Assembly (NCBI RefSeq): GCF_000485595.1
Contig: NW_014577814.1
Span: forward strand, 1-34,190
Direction of reading: 5' to 3'
Length of the DNA stretch: 34,190 bases
Source of the DNA: Priapulus caudatus
Taxonomy: Eukaryota; Priapulida; Priapulimorpha; Priapulimorphida; Priapulidae
The notes beneath the pieces are model-generated. The model ran no database searches. It had not been told where the DNA came from and saw nothing but the letters and a program-made list of their open reading frames with translations. The position numbers and the translations under genes were made by a program. Numbering within the stretch: position 1 is the first letter of the stretch; every line of letters begins with the position of its first letter. Below are positions 12,301 through 24,185 of this stretch, in pieces.

Positions 12301-15300
12301 GTTGAAGAGAAGAAGATAGAAGACTACTGTACCGAAAAGATTGAGGTGATGATAGACACGGCTAGGCGTGACCAGCTTACAGGCAATGAGAGGCAGCCTA
12401 CTTTACCTCTCATCAGGTATACGGTACAGCACTGGCCCTTCAAGTACATAGCAATACCACCAGGCTTGCCATAACTTCTTAGAATTTGATTTCAGCTCGT
12501 CTGATCTAGTTGGGTGTGGTATGAATTAGGCGTAATCTGTAGATGATGGTACAAACATGATAGCAACTATGAGATACGAGCGAGCACGCAGCCTCGTGTA
12601 TCCTCTTCAGATACTAAAGGATTCGGGAATTTTCCGGAGAGTCTCAGCATGTCATACGGTCTTGTATGGGTTGGCTGTGCTGAGTGCTCAGCGCCGGATA
12701 AACACTGTTGTGTTGCGGCACTAATTTTAATTTATCTGATTTATTTTAATTTATCTAATTTTAATTTATCTGTTGAATTGATTTGTTGGTTTTTCAGGCT
12801 CAGAGTTGACTACTCCGGTGGATTCGAAACGTTTCCTATCAGTCGATTCGGCCAGAGGTTTGTAGAAAAAGTGGCCAATCCAAACGAGATTATTCACTTT
12901 TTGAAAAAGAAGCTCATGGGGAGAAACCTGAAAGACGGCAACACTGTAGGTGAGCTTATTAACAAGAATGCCTGTTGTTTAGCCGCTATAAACATCACGT
13001 GTGTGTGCAATACTTTCTTCGTGGTATAGTGGAAACAAGTGTTAGGAGGTAACAGTTTTTTCCTAAACTTGGTAGACAGCAGTTATAACAAGAATATACA
13101 ATAAGTACAATTATTATTATTATTGCATTTTATTAATAATTATTGTGTTTATTATGTATTCCTGGTTATAAATTACATTATAATTTTATTATAATAGTCT
13201 TATATAAGTTATAAGCTTGAATGCGTGTGTGCAAATATTTATTGTGATAGTTGATGTAGTTATATTGTTAATTAATTATATAATTAAATATCAGTTTATT
13301 ATAATTATTAATTTAATAGATAGTGACAATTAATGCTTGTTATAATCTTATAAACATCTTGGCAATCCTGTGTGTGTGAATTGTCTGTCCGTAGGTGCAG
13401 AAATGGCAGATGTCCTGAAGGAAGAGTTGGAAATCTCGCGAGTCGAGGATCTCGTGAAGGAATATTTCTCGCGGGCCGACAGCAAGAACAAGCTACTGCT
13501 GCTCACCGAGCGAGGTCTCGGGGATGCCGTCAAGGTAACGTGTCCATTCTGTTTGCCGACAAACAATGGCAGCATGCCACCAGCATTTACTTTGATATTT
13601 TCTATTTTTTACTTACCTCGTCTGACCACGGTCAGGTGCAGCTAGTACGATAGCAGAATGGTGTCGGTTTCAGCGTGCGTCACTGGTTATCATTAATCTA
13701 AGTTTGTATTACCCCTCCCCTAATTAGTTGAGTGATAATTATACAGTTCTGCATCAAGTTTTTCGAATATTTTTTAGGCCTTCATTGATGTAGAGTGGAA
13801 ATGGATTGTTTGAAAACTATATGGTTTGCATTATACCTCAATGTTTCTAAAAACTTAAGAGATCAGAGATACTGTTCATTAGTGTAACTATTACTAATTA
13901 CACATTAGTGTAACTATTACTAATTAACGGAGACCTCATAGTGTGAAATGGATAGCAGTGCAGGAAATAACAGGAACCTTGCGGAACTCACTGCCAATTA
14001 TTTGGAAATGTGAGAACTAAAGCTGTATGCGTGCGTGCGTGGGTGCGTGCATGCGTGTTTGAATTACTAATTTACTGCTCATGTGTAGGAGTTTGTAGAG
14101 AAAGATGAGAAGGATGCAATATCGGAACTCGTAAAGTACCAGCTACAGAAGACTCGCGACTACCTGAAAAACAAACCTCCATTTGGTTTAGGCGCAACTG
14201 AGCTAGAAGAGGCAGTCAAGCAATATAAGGAGGAGCGGAAGGGGAGAGTGGATGATGACGCCTCAGAGGTGATGACTGACAAAATTTCACCTGCTATTTT
14301 ACTTATGAATATGCACAAATATATTTATAATTTACGTTTACAATTTCACAATGAGCATAAAGCGATAGTTACATGCAGAAACTATATATTTTTCTGCACT
14401 TAATTCTTTCCTTACGTCTTCCATCTTGGTTTGCGTGCTCACAGGTGTGACTCTCTCTCAGTCTGGCACCTGGTTGCAAAGTGACCACTCAATGTGAGAT
14501 TGTCATACGGCTACCAGTGCGGTGAAAATAGTAACTCTGCGCATGTGTGTAGTTAGGTGTACGTTGTTTGTGGGGTTCGCCGCTAATGGGATTGCCCTTG
14601 TGACAGGTGAGGGAGGCACTGGAACGCTCCCGGCTGACTAACTCCACCCGCAACGAGCCGCGAGACCAGTTCACTCACGATGACTTCGACTCGGATGACG
14701 GCGAGGCGGCGGAAGCTGGGACGGGCAAGCGCGGACGTGGGCGCGGAGGGAGAGGGTCGCGAGGAGGTCGGGGCTCCCGCGGTGGCAGAGGAAGCCGAGG
14801 AGGAAGGGGACGCGGAAAAGGTAAGAGTTTAAGAGATTGCCTTGAACAGTTCCAACTCGAGGAAACTCGGGTACAAACTTGAGTAGCGTGATATGCGATT
14901 ACTTAGACAGGGTGCGAAATTAACGCGAGTCTGGAGTCCAATACTCCCTGATTTACTGTCGGACTCCCTGATTTGACATATGCAGGAGTCCGTGTGACTC
15001 CTTGAAAATTGTGCTATACTAACTAGTTCATTCCAGAGCACGGCCTCGCAGAATTACGACATTTTTTTTAGCAAATGACCCAAGAAAATTTGGCAGATGT
15101 GCACCGCAAATGTCCTTTTTGTTAATATCTGCGGTACTACTTGTATACTGCGGACTCTTTTTGATGGTAGGGAGTCCGTTGGACTCGCATTTTCAAAAGT
15201 TAATTTCTACCCCTGCTTAGGTAATTATTTTTATTATGATTATAGATTTTTTTCAAATAATTTTTTCTGAACTTAGTGGAATAAGTGACGACTAATGTGT

Positions 15301-16385
15301 TTTTTATGGCTTTTTTCTATCGATTCATTTTATTTTGTATGCTACATAGTGTCTCTATGCTTCAGAATCACTCACTATGAGTTCTTCAGCTGTTAGCACA
15401 GCTGGTTCAAGGCGAGGAAACGGTACCGAGTTGGCTGGGTCCAATACCATGTCGCGTTTCCTGACTCGTAATAGCAGGCCTGCAGAGAGTGATGGTGCCA
15501 AACCTAGCAGGTAGGCGTTTGCCCTACGGTGTGTAACGGCTGGATTTTGCAGGCGGTAAATTGGACTATGTCACGAATTTTCTATGGTGATATTTGTAAA
15601 GATTTTGTTGCCATTTTTTTACATTCAAAGTAAGTACTAACAGGACTTAATGTATCGTCAAATTCTTACCTGATAAGATTGTTTCTCAACTAGTTAGAAA
15701 TCCAAAAAACCTGGACGATTTGATATTATTATCCTGACAGTAATTGCTTGCTATGGGCTATGTATGAGCCACGAGTGTATGTTTACATCGAACAATATAG
15801 CAAAATAGGAAGTATAATGCAGCAATTTAACCATAAAAAGTGAACAGAATTACTTGCATCTTGTGAAAAAGTAGAAATATTTTTTTTAGTTTTACAATTT
15901 ACGGTGACGTAATCACTTTAATGCCGCATGTCTATCTGTGTGTAATAAACGTGGCCGTGCAACGTAAGGGCGAGTGACAAGCTTTCTTTTCGTTAGTATA
16001 TATCTCTTCAAATCACACATATTACAGTCTAACTTGTTCTTGGGCATGTTGGGGGGGGGTGAGGAATTAGGGAAGCACTGGAGTTAAATAATATTGGGGC
16101 TGCTCCTTGAAATGCAGAGTGTGAGCAAAATACTGCAGTTGTCACATTGCGAGATTATTTTTTTTACACATCTGCAGGCCAGTATTAATCAGTAGTGATG
16201 ACGACGATCCGGATGAAGAGAATTTTGCTGGAAAACGTTCAACAACATCATCTGTACCAGCAACCAGTCGGACAACGGTCACTTCCAGTCAGCGAAGGAA
16301 GCGGGGCAAGGGAGCCACGTTTGCGTTTTCTGGTTCAGATTCGGATGAGAATGTGACTCCGGTAAACAAGCGAAGGAAGCGTTGA
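3390..16385 (+). CDS. MRE11: MRE11 double-strand-break repair nuclease (13 coding exons)
   Basis: MRE11 is the nuclease of the MRE11-RAD50-NBS1 complex, which senses and resects DNA double-strand breaks in the nucleus. The coding exons I infer are 3390-3486, 3812-3942, 5450-5600, 5919-6111, 6542-6768, 7142-7321, 12287-12416, 12798-12949, 13395-13534, 14089-14268, 14607-14820, 15366-15510 and 16178-16385 (stop TGA). All introns are GT-AG and all phases join, giving 715 aa (human 708). The phosphodiesterase motifs are intact: D20/H22 (TDIHLG), D60 (GGDLFHENK), N128/H129 (GNHDDP), H217 (HQNR) and H245/H247 (GHEHE), all at human numbering. A DNA-binding/capping region follows ([13 protein letters not shown]). 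There is an RG-rich GAR motif at about 568-598, an NTMSRFL motif and a basic, Asp/Ser-rich tail. The start was chosen because the preceding residues match the family N-terminus in length. The 5' end of exon 7 (12287) is the least certain junction. The intron between exons 6 and 7 is interrupted by a noisy duplicate and an N gap. Confidence 0.95.
3970..5119. mobile_element. Foldback DNA transposon in MRE11 intron 2, 8-bp TSD
   Basis: The element spans 3978-5111. It begins CACAGGCACTTGAAGCG and ends with the exact reverse complement. The arms are long: 3978 to about 4432 pairs with about 4660-5111. An inner hairpin, about 4561-4645, carries TGGTACTCGCTCCCACCTC and its complement. A spacer of about 130 bp (4433-4560) occurs only on the left side. 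The flanks GGTAAAAC (3970-3977) and GGTAAGAC (5112-5119) are an 8-bp target-site duplication with one mismatch, as in the hAT and P superfamilies. It encodes no transposase, so it would depend on a source elsewhere. The arms differ at scattered sites, so it is not brand new. Confidence 0.85.
5756..5817. repeat. Short hairpin in MRE11 intron 3
   Basis: AGAAGTAGATAATA near 5756-5769 pairs with TATTATCTACTTCT near 5804-5817 around a loop containing a C run. It lies in the intron before exon 4. It could be the remains of a small inverted-repeat transposon; no target-site duplication is evident. Confidence 0.6.
7369..7495. repeat. Tandem repeat of about 34-35 bp after exon 6 (first copy)
   Basis: Units of roughly 34-35 bp are built from CTCTATAGAACGGACACC and TTTCTATAAAGGACA, repeated about three times and then degenerating. 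The same array recurs at 11954-12062 in the clean copy of the intron. Each unit contains short palindromic TATAG/CTATA steps. Confidence 0.8.
11164..11492 (-). mobile_element. Noisy duplicate of the intronic MITE
   Basis: This is the same element as 14908-15215 seen in the noisy duplicate. It begins CAGGGTGCGA and ends TTTCTACCCTG, with extra bases throughout and a G run near 11306-11315. It is not an independent insertion if the surrounding duplicate is an assembly artefact. Confidence 0.75.
11725..11734. other. Assembly gap (10 N)
   Basis: Ten undetermined bases interrupt the sequence in the middle of the blurred exon 12 copy. The sequence jumps from exon-12-like text on the left to exon-6-end text on the right, so the two sides are not adjacent in any normal gene order. 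The true distance across the gap is unknown. Confidence 0.99.
11735..11908 (+). repeat. 41-bp tandem array containing the exon-6 splice donor
   Basis: Four complete 41-bp units (11737-11777, 11778-11818, 11819-11859, 11860-11900) follow the gap, after the last bases of another. Each holds about 31 bases of the end of MRE11 exon 6 (the segment encoding SLDPSEEGI) followed by GTGAGTCACC, the donor. The array then continues into normal intron from GTGAGTCACTTAG at 11901. Units come in two variants (CATCG twice, then CATTG twice). Because 41 is not a multiple of three and the next unit soon reaches a stop codon, only the first donor gives a sensible protein. Confidence 0.9.
11954..12062. repeat. 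Tandem repeat of about 34-35 bp in MRE11 intron 6 (clean copy)
   Basis: Three units made of CTCTATAGAACGGACACC followed by TTTCTATAAAGGACA stand head to tail and grade into degenerate versions up to about 12165. It lies inside the intron between exons 6 and 7 and corresponds to the array at 7369-7495. Confidence 0.85.
14902..15221 (-). mobile_element. MITE with CAGGG termini in MRE11 intron 11
   Basis: The element at 14908-15215 starts CAGGGTGCGAAATTAA and ends TTAATTTCTACCCCTG, so its ends are imperfect inverted repeats (13 of 16 positions agree). Inside it are repeated GGAGTCC and GGACTCC motifs near both ends, typical of subterminal transposase-binding repeats. The flanks CTTAGA and CTTAGG form a likely 6-bp target-site duplication with one mismatch. 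It is the reverse orientation of the copies at 28351 and 29951. It has no coding capacity. Termini and size suggest a hAT-like non-autonomous family, but the superfamily is not proven. Confidence 0.8.
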
Positions 16386-19300
16386 TTCGCATAGCAACAC
16401 TGTGATACTGCACTCATTTTCTGTCATTCGTTTGCACTTTTATCTGTTTATCATGCAGAATGTCGTAGAGAACGTTTCGGTAGTCATAAAATTTTTATGA
16501 CAAGTAATTATGTTTCACTGAATGGAAAGGTATGTTGTTGAGTGCTTAATTGTTCAGTAAATATCACTGAAAAGGAAACTGGATTTGTTGACTAGATAAT
16601 TAATTGACATTACTATAAAGTGATATTCACTACTATTTCTGTTGTGCAGTTTCCAGTTGCGACAGGCAAACTATATCCCCCTGCCCGAGTGAACAATGAC
16701 TATAGTGCTTATCTCAAGATTGTAAAATGTAATGATTATAAAATTTGCACGAATTGTATTTTTGATGACAACTTCATCGTCACCATTCCTTTCATTCGTG
16801 GAGTTGAACATTAAGAAATGGGTGTGACCATCTTGTGATGTCTCAGAAATTAAAAGCCCATTAGAAAATTATCATGGAACCGGTGGATTTCGTTCAAATA
16901 GTACGAGTAACTTGGTGTTAGTCCATGTCATTACCTAGTAAGTATGAATTGTGGAGTGTGAATACTGTTATCTAGTAGGAGGCACATCATTCTTCCTTGG
17001 TTGCATGTGTAGAAATTGTGGCGACTGCAGAGAATAGCTTACACATACGACCAATTCATTTATGCAACGTTTGAAAACGTTTGAAAAAAGTTATAAGTTG
17101 GCAAGTATCTGTAAATTGTGGGATTTGCTATCATGGTGTATTGTGTAGATTGTATATGTGTCCGTTTTCCTTGTAAAACCTGAAATTGTTTTTCAGGAGA
17201 CATCCTTCGCAGGTTGTAAATTATATGCTCACAAATTCGAGTTTGTGTTATGACTATAATATACACAACAAATATCACACAAAAAAGCAAAAGGGCTACA
17301 TTTATAATAATATAACCCAGCAACACGTCTGGATAATGTATTAATTTTCAATTTTAGTAGTACTGTTTACATTTATACCTTAATAGACAAGTGTAGCATT
17401 TGATGTTCTAACCAGCTCTTAGCATCTAACACATGCGTGGAAATCATCAAAAGGCCCATGAATATTTCATGAAAAGTAAACGATAGTATGCTATATACAA
17501 AATATACCGACGAATTGCCTCCCTTCAGTAGAACTTGTCCATCCATCTAAGCAGGCTTTTCTCCCATTAACTAAAATGTGAAATTCTGTTCTTTTCTCTA
17601 GAAAGTTTTCCTTTCTAGTCTCCAGGCATTGCTTGCAATACCAACAGCTCCATTCGATACTCCCAATACAATATATTTACCACTGTATCAAAATGACAAA
17701 AACGTTAAAATAATCTAGGACAACACCAGTAAATGAATTGTTGCAAAACAGAATACTAGATCCGGTGCGACATGGTCCACATGTGCGAGTGATTTCCGGA
17801 TTGCTAAATAGTGAAATACGATGAACTAATAAACCCCAGGTTTTAATCTGAGTGTATGCTTGTAACTACATCAGGAGTGCATTCACTGGGCAACACTAGT
17901 TTAGAAGGATACCCAAGAGCCAGGATGAGGGCCAACTGCAACCACCAGTTTCACCAAAGATGTCGACAAAAATATTTTTTAATGAATAGTTTCCATTCCA
18001 TTGTAACACTTATAGCAAATTTATCTGCCAATGTAAATTTGTGAATCTGACTTCACTGTAAATGTAAATTTTCACTGAATTTGTTGAAACTAAAAACTTC
18101 AATAGTTCATCTGTCAGCCATAGCACGGCAATGAAGAGTTAGATGCGAATTTAACAGGAAACAGAGAGTTCAAAACTAATTGACGATGACATAAGCTCAT
18201 GCACTTCTGTACTTATTATGTGCTGCTGAAGTATGTATCCATGTGTAATCAATCGCTTTCTCAAAACGAGACTATTGAAAACTCGCACATCAACTAGAAA
18301 ACAATGGCTATCGATTCTCACGATTGATCATGACAATGATGCACATGTACACCAATTGTATTTCACCTACCACGCTCGCCCTCCACTCGCTGATCCTTGC
18401 CTGTCCCACGTATAGATGGGACTATGCCTATTTAAGAAACACACCGTGGAACATTGTGATAAACCTGCTACTATTCCAACAAAAACACATGACTATTACT
18501 AGATGTGATCCAAATTTGCAAAAACGTCTTCCAACCCAAGTAGGTGTAACAACTGGACAGAAATTAGACACAGGCTGCCGAACATTGCATTTAACCCAAA
18601 GGAGCAGCCATTCAGTTCCCCGTCTGCAAATATTAAAAGCTTGGGCCACTTCTAATCATGAACCACTAGAAAAGCCACCCAGTCTCAGACCAGCGACTCA
18701 CTTTCTAGAAATGATAACTGACCGCTTACATTTTTACAATATCCAGATGCTGTTTTAGGTTCTTTAGAACTATCAGTGCTCGTATGTCTCCTTTATCTAT
18801 CAGGCCTCCATGTCGATTCAAGTTTTATATACAATGCTAAAGAAACATTCAGTGGACATTCACCTACATGACGCATCTCATGCTATTCAAAACAAGAGCA
18901 TGGTAAGACAGTGCACTGGCTGTAAAATGCACATGCGTCCAAGACATCCCAAATAATACCAAGTACAGATACTTCTATTAAGCCGCTGTGTGTTTCCCAT
19001 TCGCAATAAAATTTTACCAAGTTTTAGGCGCTTAAAAGTAAATCTGCATGGCGTCTATGTGAAATCCACAAGTAATTAACCTACACTGTTTATATGATAT
19101 ACAGATACAGTGCAGTCAGACAGTACATGCAACGTCAATAACACAGGGCCAGAAATGGCTGCAAGATAAGAAACACGAGAAGATATTAAAGCTGGTAGAG
19201 ACAAATTATTGATACAACATGACAACGTATAGGGGTTACTCACCGACATGGTTATGACGCTACCCAAAGCCAGTTGCCATTTTTCAGGGTAGCCATCCCT

Positions 19301-19885
19301 TATTTTTCATACGTAACATAACACACCAGACAATATAGCTCGCCTTCAGGTACTGGAATAATTGCTTGTCAATATCCATTTGAGAGCAATTATTCAGATA
19401 GAGGAGATGAGAAATGACATATGGATAAAGTGGAGGCTGCTACAACAAGGCCGGAGCTGTACTTTCCCAATCATATCAGCTATTTAAGCATGCCTCATAT
19501 GATAGAGGTACATTCGCTGCTATGGTTGCTACCAATTATTACCTGCACGTTTGACTAATATCCAAGTAAAATTGCATTGATTAATAACACTAACTGATGA
19601 CCAAAGATGATTAGATGCCAATCACCATACATTAAAAAAGTCTATCCAGAACAGCAAAACACAGATACGCAGTGCAATCTTGGCAAGCTGTCATCATCAA
19701 ATGCATACCTAGGCCATAGTGGTACTACATTGTGCGTGACAGTACCATCAAACAGAGACTGCACGATTTACTCTTTCGATTTTCAACTGATCTTACAATC
19801 CTGGTGTCTGACTGTAGTCACTGTACTGTATGTTATCTTGGCCATAACCAATACTACTTGGAGTTTTTCTAGATGAGATGTCTCT
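16386..19885. other. Convergent 3' flank of MRE11 and KDELR, no gene recognised
   Basis: The two genes end toward each other here, so the stretch should contain both 3' untranslated regions. A possible MRE11 polyadenylation signal ATTAAA lies at 16849-16854 and an AATAAA at about 17828-17833. The longest frame (18324-18758, 144 codons) has no recognisable domain. It is AT-rich and non-repetitive to the eye. Confidence 0.5.
16849..16854 (+). terminator. Candidate MRE11 polyadenylation signal
   Basis: ATTAAA, the commonest variant of the animal polyadenylation hexamer, occurs about 460 bases after the MRE11 stop codon. Chance occurrence in AT-rich sequence is likely enough that this is only a candidate. 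Confidence 0.25.
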
Positions 19886-22689
19886 TTATGCTGGTAATGT
19901 CAACTGCTTTCCCTTCAAAACTGTAAAAAAAATTTAAAGGGCAATTAAGAAAGTTGCAGACAGCAAATAAAACTTATTGGTATTGGCTACCAGTAAGGCT
20001 CTTCACACAGCCATATGTGAATTTTGCATTGAAAATACTATATCAGTTTCATGTAACTATGATATAAATATGTGTATATATATATGAAAACATTTATGCT
20101 TATGGTTGTAAAACAAAGGCCTATTCACCTTGACCAGTTCAACATTAATATCGCTATTATCAAACTACCACCGAGTGGGCGAGCTGTCTACTAGACATGT
20201 TTAAAAATATAATTGGCTCCCTGTTTGCATACCATAACCCAATTGCATGGTTCCCTGTGTGCCTGCCATATAGCCTAATTGACTTCCTGCATGCCTATCA
20301 TATCTCAATTGATTCCCTGTGTGCCTATCATAATTGGTTCTTGGAATTGGGTGATTTTTCACACTCCAGTATAAACACTGTGAAAACCTGTTGCACCCAC
20401 CCCAACTTTTCCCCCTATTTTGTCAGAGGACTTCGCTCTATGTGGCAGCACTCCTGAGTGCATTTCAGAAACATCCCTGACCTCCAGCGCAAGAGACCGC
20501 TACTCAACCTCAACAACATCACGGCTGCATATCAAATCTTTCTAACACAGGTCTTCCGTAAGCCAAGCAACTATAAACAATGCGCAGGAATGTTTCGAGC
20601 ATGTGTAATAACAATGTACTATTCATTAGCGACGGCAGCCGTATCAGCACAGTTAGGCACTAAAGACTTTAGTTGGATACATTAACTCACCTTTGGTAAC
20701 ATATAAATAGAAGAAGTCGCAGTAGAGCACGGTCTGAACGACACCAGCAATGATTGCAATCAGATCATAGAAGCCCTCAAAGTAGTAGCGGTAGACCCAG
20801 TTAACAATGTACAGTGCCCTGTAAGGAAATTAACAAAATATTTACTCACCAGTGTATCATATCAGCAAGACATATTAATTGAAAACAATTCTCTGCTTGA
20901 TCAATATAGGACACAAACTTATATCACCTCTTCTCCTCCAATCTTCTTTAAATAACAACTTGCCAGTCATAACAACAGCATTAGATTTTAAATGTACCAT
21001 TCTACGATTACCACAGAAATAACACGACAATTTTGCAGACTTTTTGCTTAATCATTTGTATTAGCCATAAGATTATTGGTGACCTACAAGTTTTCTTTCC
21101 AAAACCTACCTGCTTCAACTATAATACCAAAGGAATAGAAAGAATATAGCGCACCTGTACATTCCGAGTGCAAACAGGTAATGGGAGGTGATTGTCTCTG
21201 CCTGGCCTGTCTTGGATACCATGAACAGTTGCGGCAGAATCGCCACAGACTCGAGGTAAATAGAGAATGTCCACAAGATCTGAGAAATCAAATGGATTGT
21301 AACAAATAATTCCCAAGGCTCTCACCGCCATTTAATTTCATAACCCATTTATACATCTATATGTACATTCAATATCATTCATTATATGTTTGTTTCTCTA
21401 AGTACTATTAATTACACATGCATGCAGATATGTGACTACACATGTATGTATGCATGTACATGAAAAATTGGGAAATTACATACAATTACTACCAAATTGA
21501 TCCCAGAAATTTAACAACAACATGCATACGACGCTGACGCTGACACCTTGACACTATCACTGATCCTTACGAAGAGTTTCCGCCCGATTGTCACCCGAAT
21601 CCACTCCCCAACGTCACGAGGCTTACCTCTAGCGGTGTGAAGTCGTGGTTGACGACGAAAGCCAGAACAAGAACGGGAAGAACGAGAAACTCCATGCGGA
21701 ACGTGTCGTGGTTGCGGTCGTACGTCGCCTTGAACTTCAGGTAGATGAGATATATCGTTGCATAGGACGAGGCGATGAAGAAGACCTTCATCGCCGTGTT
21801 GTACGGCGAGATGAAGCTCGTGAACAAGTCCAGGTACCGCGTCGTGTAGACTAGCGCAAACAGTATCTGACTCTTCCCCGAAATTCCTGTCAAAGAAAAA
21901 GCATGCAGTAGTGAACTATGTGAACTCCTACATCATGTGGGCAGAGAACGAACCCTCTGCTGCCAGAAAGAGGGAGTCCGCAATTTAGTGAGCAAGTGTC
22001 TGTGCTTCATAGATATTGTAACATAAATCTATACATGTCAAGACACAAGAACATATAATACACATAATACATGTGAATGTCTAAGTAGCAACATACATAT
22101 ATCAATGTCCATGCTGTTCCTTGTAAGCCAATCTTGATACTTTAAATTATCAAATATTGACACTGCCTAGTGATAACACGTGCCATTTCTTAAAGCAGAT
22201 TAATAATAATACTGAGTAAATATATTATTATTAATGTCTTGTGCTAAATCATAGACATAGATTAGAACGGAATACTGATTGTACTTGTACTGTACTCTGT
22301 AGTGTTAGTGTTAGTGTTACGTTAAATATTTTTAATGACTATAAGTTTAACGAAATAGCGATAGACCGTCTGATGTCCATAGACTATTGAGATGGTTCTG
22401 CTGACAACTTCAGGCTGTCGCATCCACAGCTGCGATTGAAGTAGACGAAGTACAGGCTCATTCCGGATCAGTGACATTATTATACACATTGACTACGACT
22501 ACGACTAGTACGAGTAAGATAGCTGGTGCAGAAAAGTGGTTGCGTGGCCACATTTTAGCTACCATTTTCAATGAAGAAATTATGTGTCAAATACCAACCT
22601 GCACACGATCTTGTCTTCCATATCTTCATCAACAATATAAGAATAGCTAAAAGATGCGAAACATCTCCTGACAGCCTAAAAACATTCAT
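19886..22689 (-). CDS. KDELR: KDEL (ER lumen protein-retaining) receptor, five coding exons
   Basis: This seven-helix Golgi/ER membrane receptor binds C-terminal KDEL/HDEL signals of escaped ER proteins and returns them to the ER in COPI vesicles. On the minus strand the coding exons are 22689-22599, 21886-21627, 21279-21155, 20818-20691 and 19920-19886. All junctions are GT-AG and all phases join, giving 212 aa, the same length as human KDELR1-3. It begins MNVFRLSGD and ends KGKQLTLPA. Ligand-pocket residues known from the family are present: R47, Y48 and D50 in TTRYLDLF, E127 in IYLESVAIL, and R159 in YRALYIVNW. The HDTFRMEF and VNHDFTPLE signatures are also present. T209 stands where vertebrate KDELR has the phosphorylated S209. 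The last exon carries only the final 11 codons and lies 770 bp from exon 4. Which vertebrate paralogue it matches best cannot be told; invertebrates usually have one. Confidence 0.96.
20208..20336. repeat. Degenerate 30-bp tandem repeat in KDELR intron 4
   Basis: About four units of roughly 30 bp, each beginning AATTG and containing TTCCCTGTGTGCCTATCAT or close variants, stand in a row within the last KDELR intron. Units vary in length and sequence, so the array is old. Confidence 0.65.
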
Positions 22690-23271
22690 ATTGAACAAAT
22701 TCTGTAACAACTACACAACAAATGGCTACGGCGACGTGGACGTGGCTAGCTATGCATTTTGGGATACGACACCGGTACCCGAGAGCTGCTAGGGATTTGG
22801 GATTCTAACCATTGGACATTATCATGAACATGAGCATTGCATTATTGATATAACTATTATACTATACAAGTGATTTTTTGTATGTTCGTGATAAAACGTA
22901 TCATTGTTTGTTTGACTAGCTGAAGTCATGTATAACAACAATATACACGACCAGAAATATAACGTATATAACTTCTATGGTTAAATTTCTGTCATCCCAT
23001 ATATTGGAATTCTATATATATTCCAATGTTATAATTCCTTCCTCGATCGTGAGTTAATTATTGCAAAATTGACGCTTTTTCTACTGCGATCCGCAGTGTT
23101 TATCTGCTTATTTAAACAACTTTAACTTTTCGTCTCCGATATAGTCATTTGCATGGACTTATCGTTCCGAAAACTAATCTTTATGAGGTTACGAGGTTAT
23201 GTGGGGTTGATCGAATACCTTTTTAAGATTATAAAATCATTTTGACTTGTGTCATCTGTACATATTTGGTG

Positions 23272-23720
23272 TTATATATATATATATTTAGCTCTATACT
23301 TAGTATTGTGTCATCAAAGACTGCCGTACTTTGCTAACACAAGCACCCTAACAAAGGTATAACAGTGCTCCAAGGTATCCAGGTACTGCCTCTGAATTAT
23401 GTCACGTATCCGTTAATAGCGCGTAACCGTATAAAGCGCGTCTATGCGTCACATCATGAACATATATACTTACTGATGCATACTCATATATATATATATT
23501 ATGAGTATGCATCAGTAAGTATATATGTTCATGATGTGACGCATAGACGCGCTTTATACGGTTACGCGCTATTAACGGATACGTGACATAATTCAGAGGC
23601 AGTACCTGCATGGATACCTTGGAGCACTGTCATACCTTTGTTAGGGTGCTTGTGTTAGCAAAGTACGGCAGTCTTTGATGACACAATACTAAGTATAGAG
23701 CTAAATATATATATATATAA
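23272..23720. mobile_element. Near-perfect 450-bp palindromic (foldback) element
   Basis: Two arms of about 215-220 bp (about 23272-23489 and 23501-23720) are reverse complements around an AT-only loop. I found one substitution-like difference and a 4-bp indel (near 23381 against 23610). The outer ends run TTTAGCTCTATACTTAG and its complement into (TA)n tracts, so a TA target site, as for Tc1/mariner-type elements, is possible but cannot be read out of the TA repeat. No protein is encoded. The high arm identity suggests a recent insertion or ongoing arm-to-arm conversion. Confidence 0.85.
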
Positions 23721-23721
23721 T

Positions 23722-23780
23722 AGTGTGTCCGTGCGTGCGTCGTGGCGTGCGTGCGTGGCGTGCGTGCGCGCGCGGCGCGC

Positions 23781-23821
<41 letters not shown>

Positions 23822-23965
23822 CGTGTGTGAGTGTGCGTGCGTGCGTGCGTGCGTGGTGCGTGTGTGTGTGTGTATGTGTGTGTGCGTGTGTGTATGTGTG
23901 TGTGTGCGTGTGTGTATGTGTGTGTGTGCGTGTGTGAGTGTGCGTGCGTGCGTGCGTGCGCGCGC

Positions 23966-24005
<40 letters not shown>
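23722..24005. repeat. Compound GT/GC microsatellite
   Basis: Plus-strand (GTGC)n, (GT)n, (GC)n and GTGTATGT blocks alternate for nearly 300 bp directly beside the palindrome. The alternating purine-pyrimidine sequence is the type that can adopt Z-DNA. The Val-Cys-Arg and Thr-His frames across it are translations of simple repeats. Confidence 0.9.
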
Positions 24006-24007
<2 letters not shown>

Positions 24008-24119
24008 TCACGAGATATATTATGGTCATGTCATTATTGCATGTACCGGTACTTTACGTTCGTCAGATATAGGTATATATTCTCTCTATGTATTTTTTAT
24101 GAATTATCTGAAAAACAAA

Positions 24120-24185
24120 TGATATGTATGTATACATATATATATATGTATATATAAAATATTATATATATATATATATATCAAG
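24120..24185. repeat. TA-rich microsatellite
   Basis: (TA)n with TATG and TATACATA interruptions. It is simple sequence upstream of the SMURF first exon. Confidence 0.8.

Noticed and set aside
18324-18758. 144-codon open frame between MRE11 and KDELR
   Set aside because: No recognisable domain, and its position fits 3' untranslated or intergenic sequence.
23655-24029. Thr-His and Val-Cys repeat proteins
   Set aside because: Both are translations of the GT/GC microsatellite on opposite strands.
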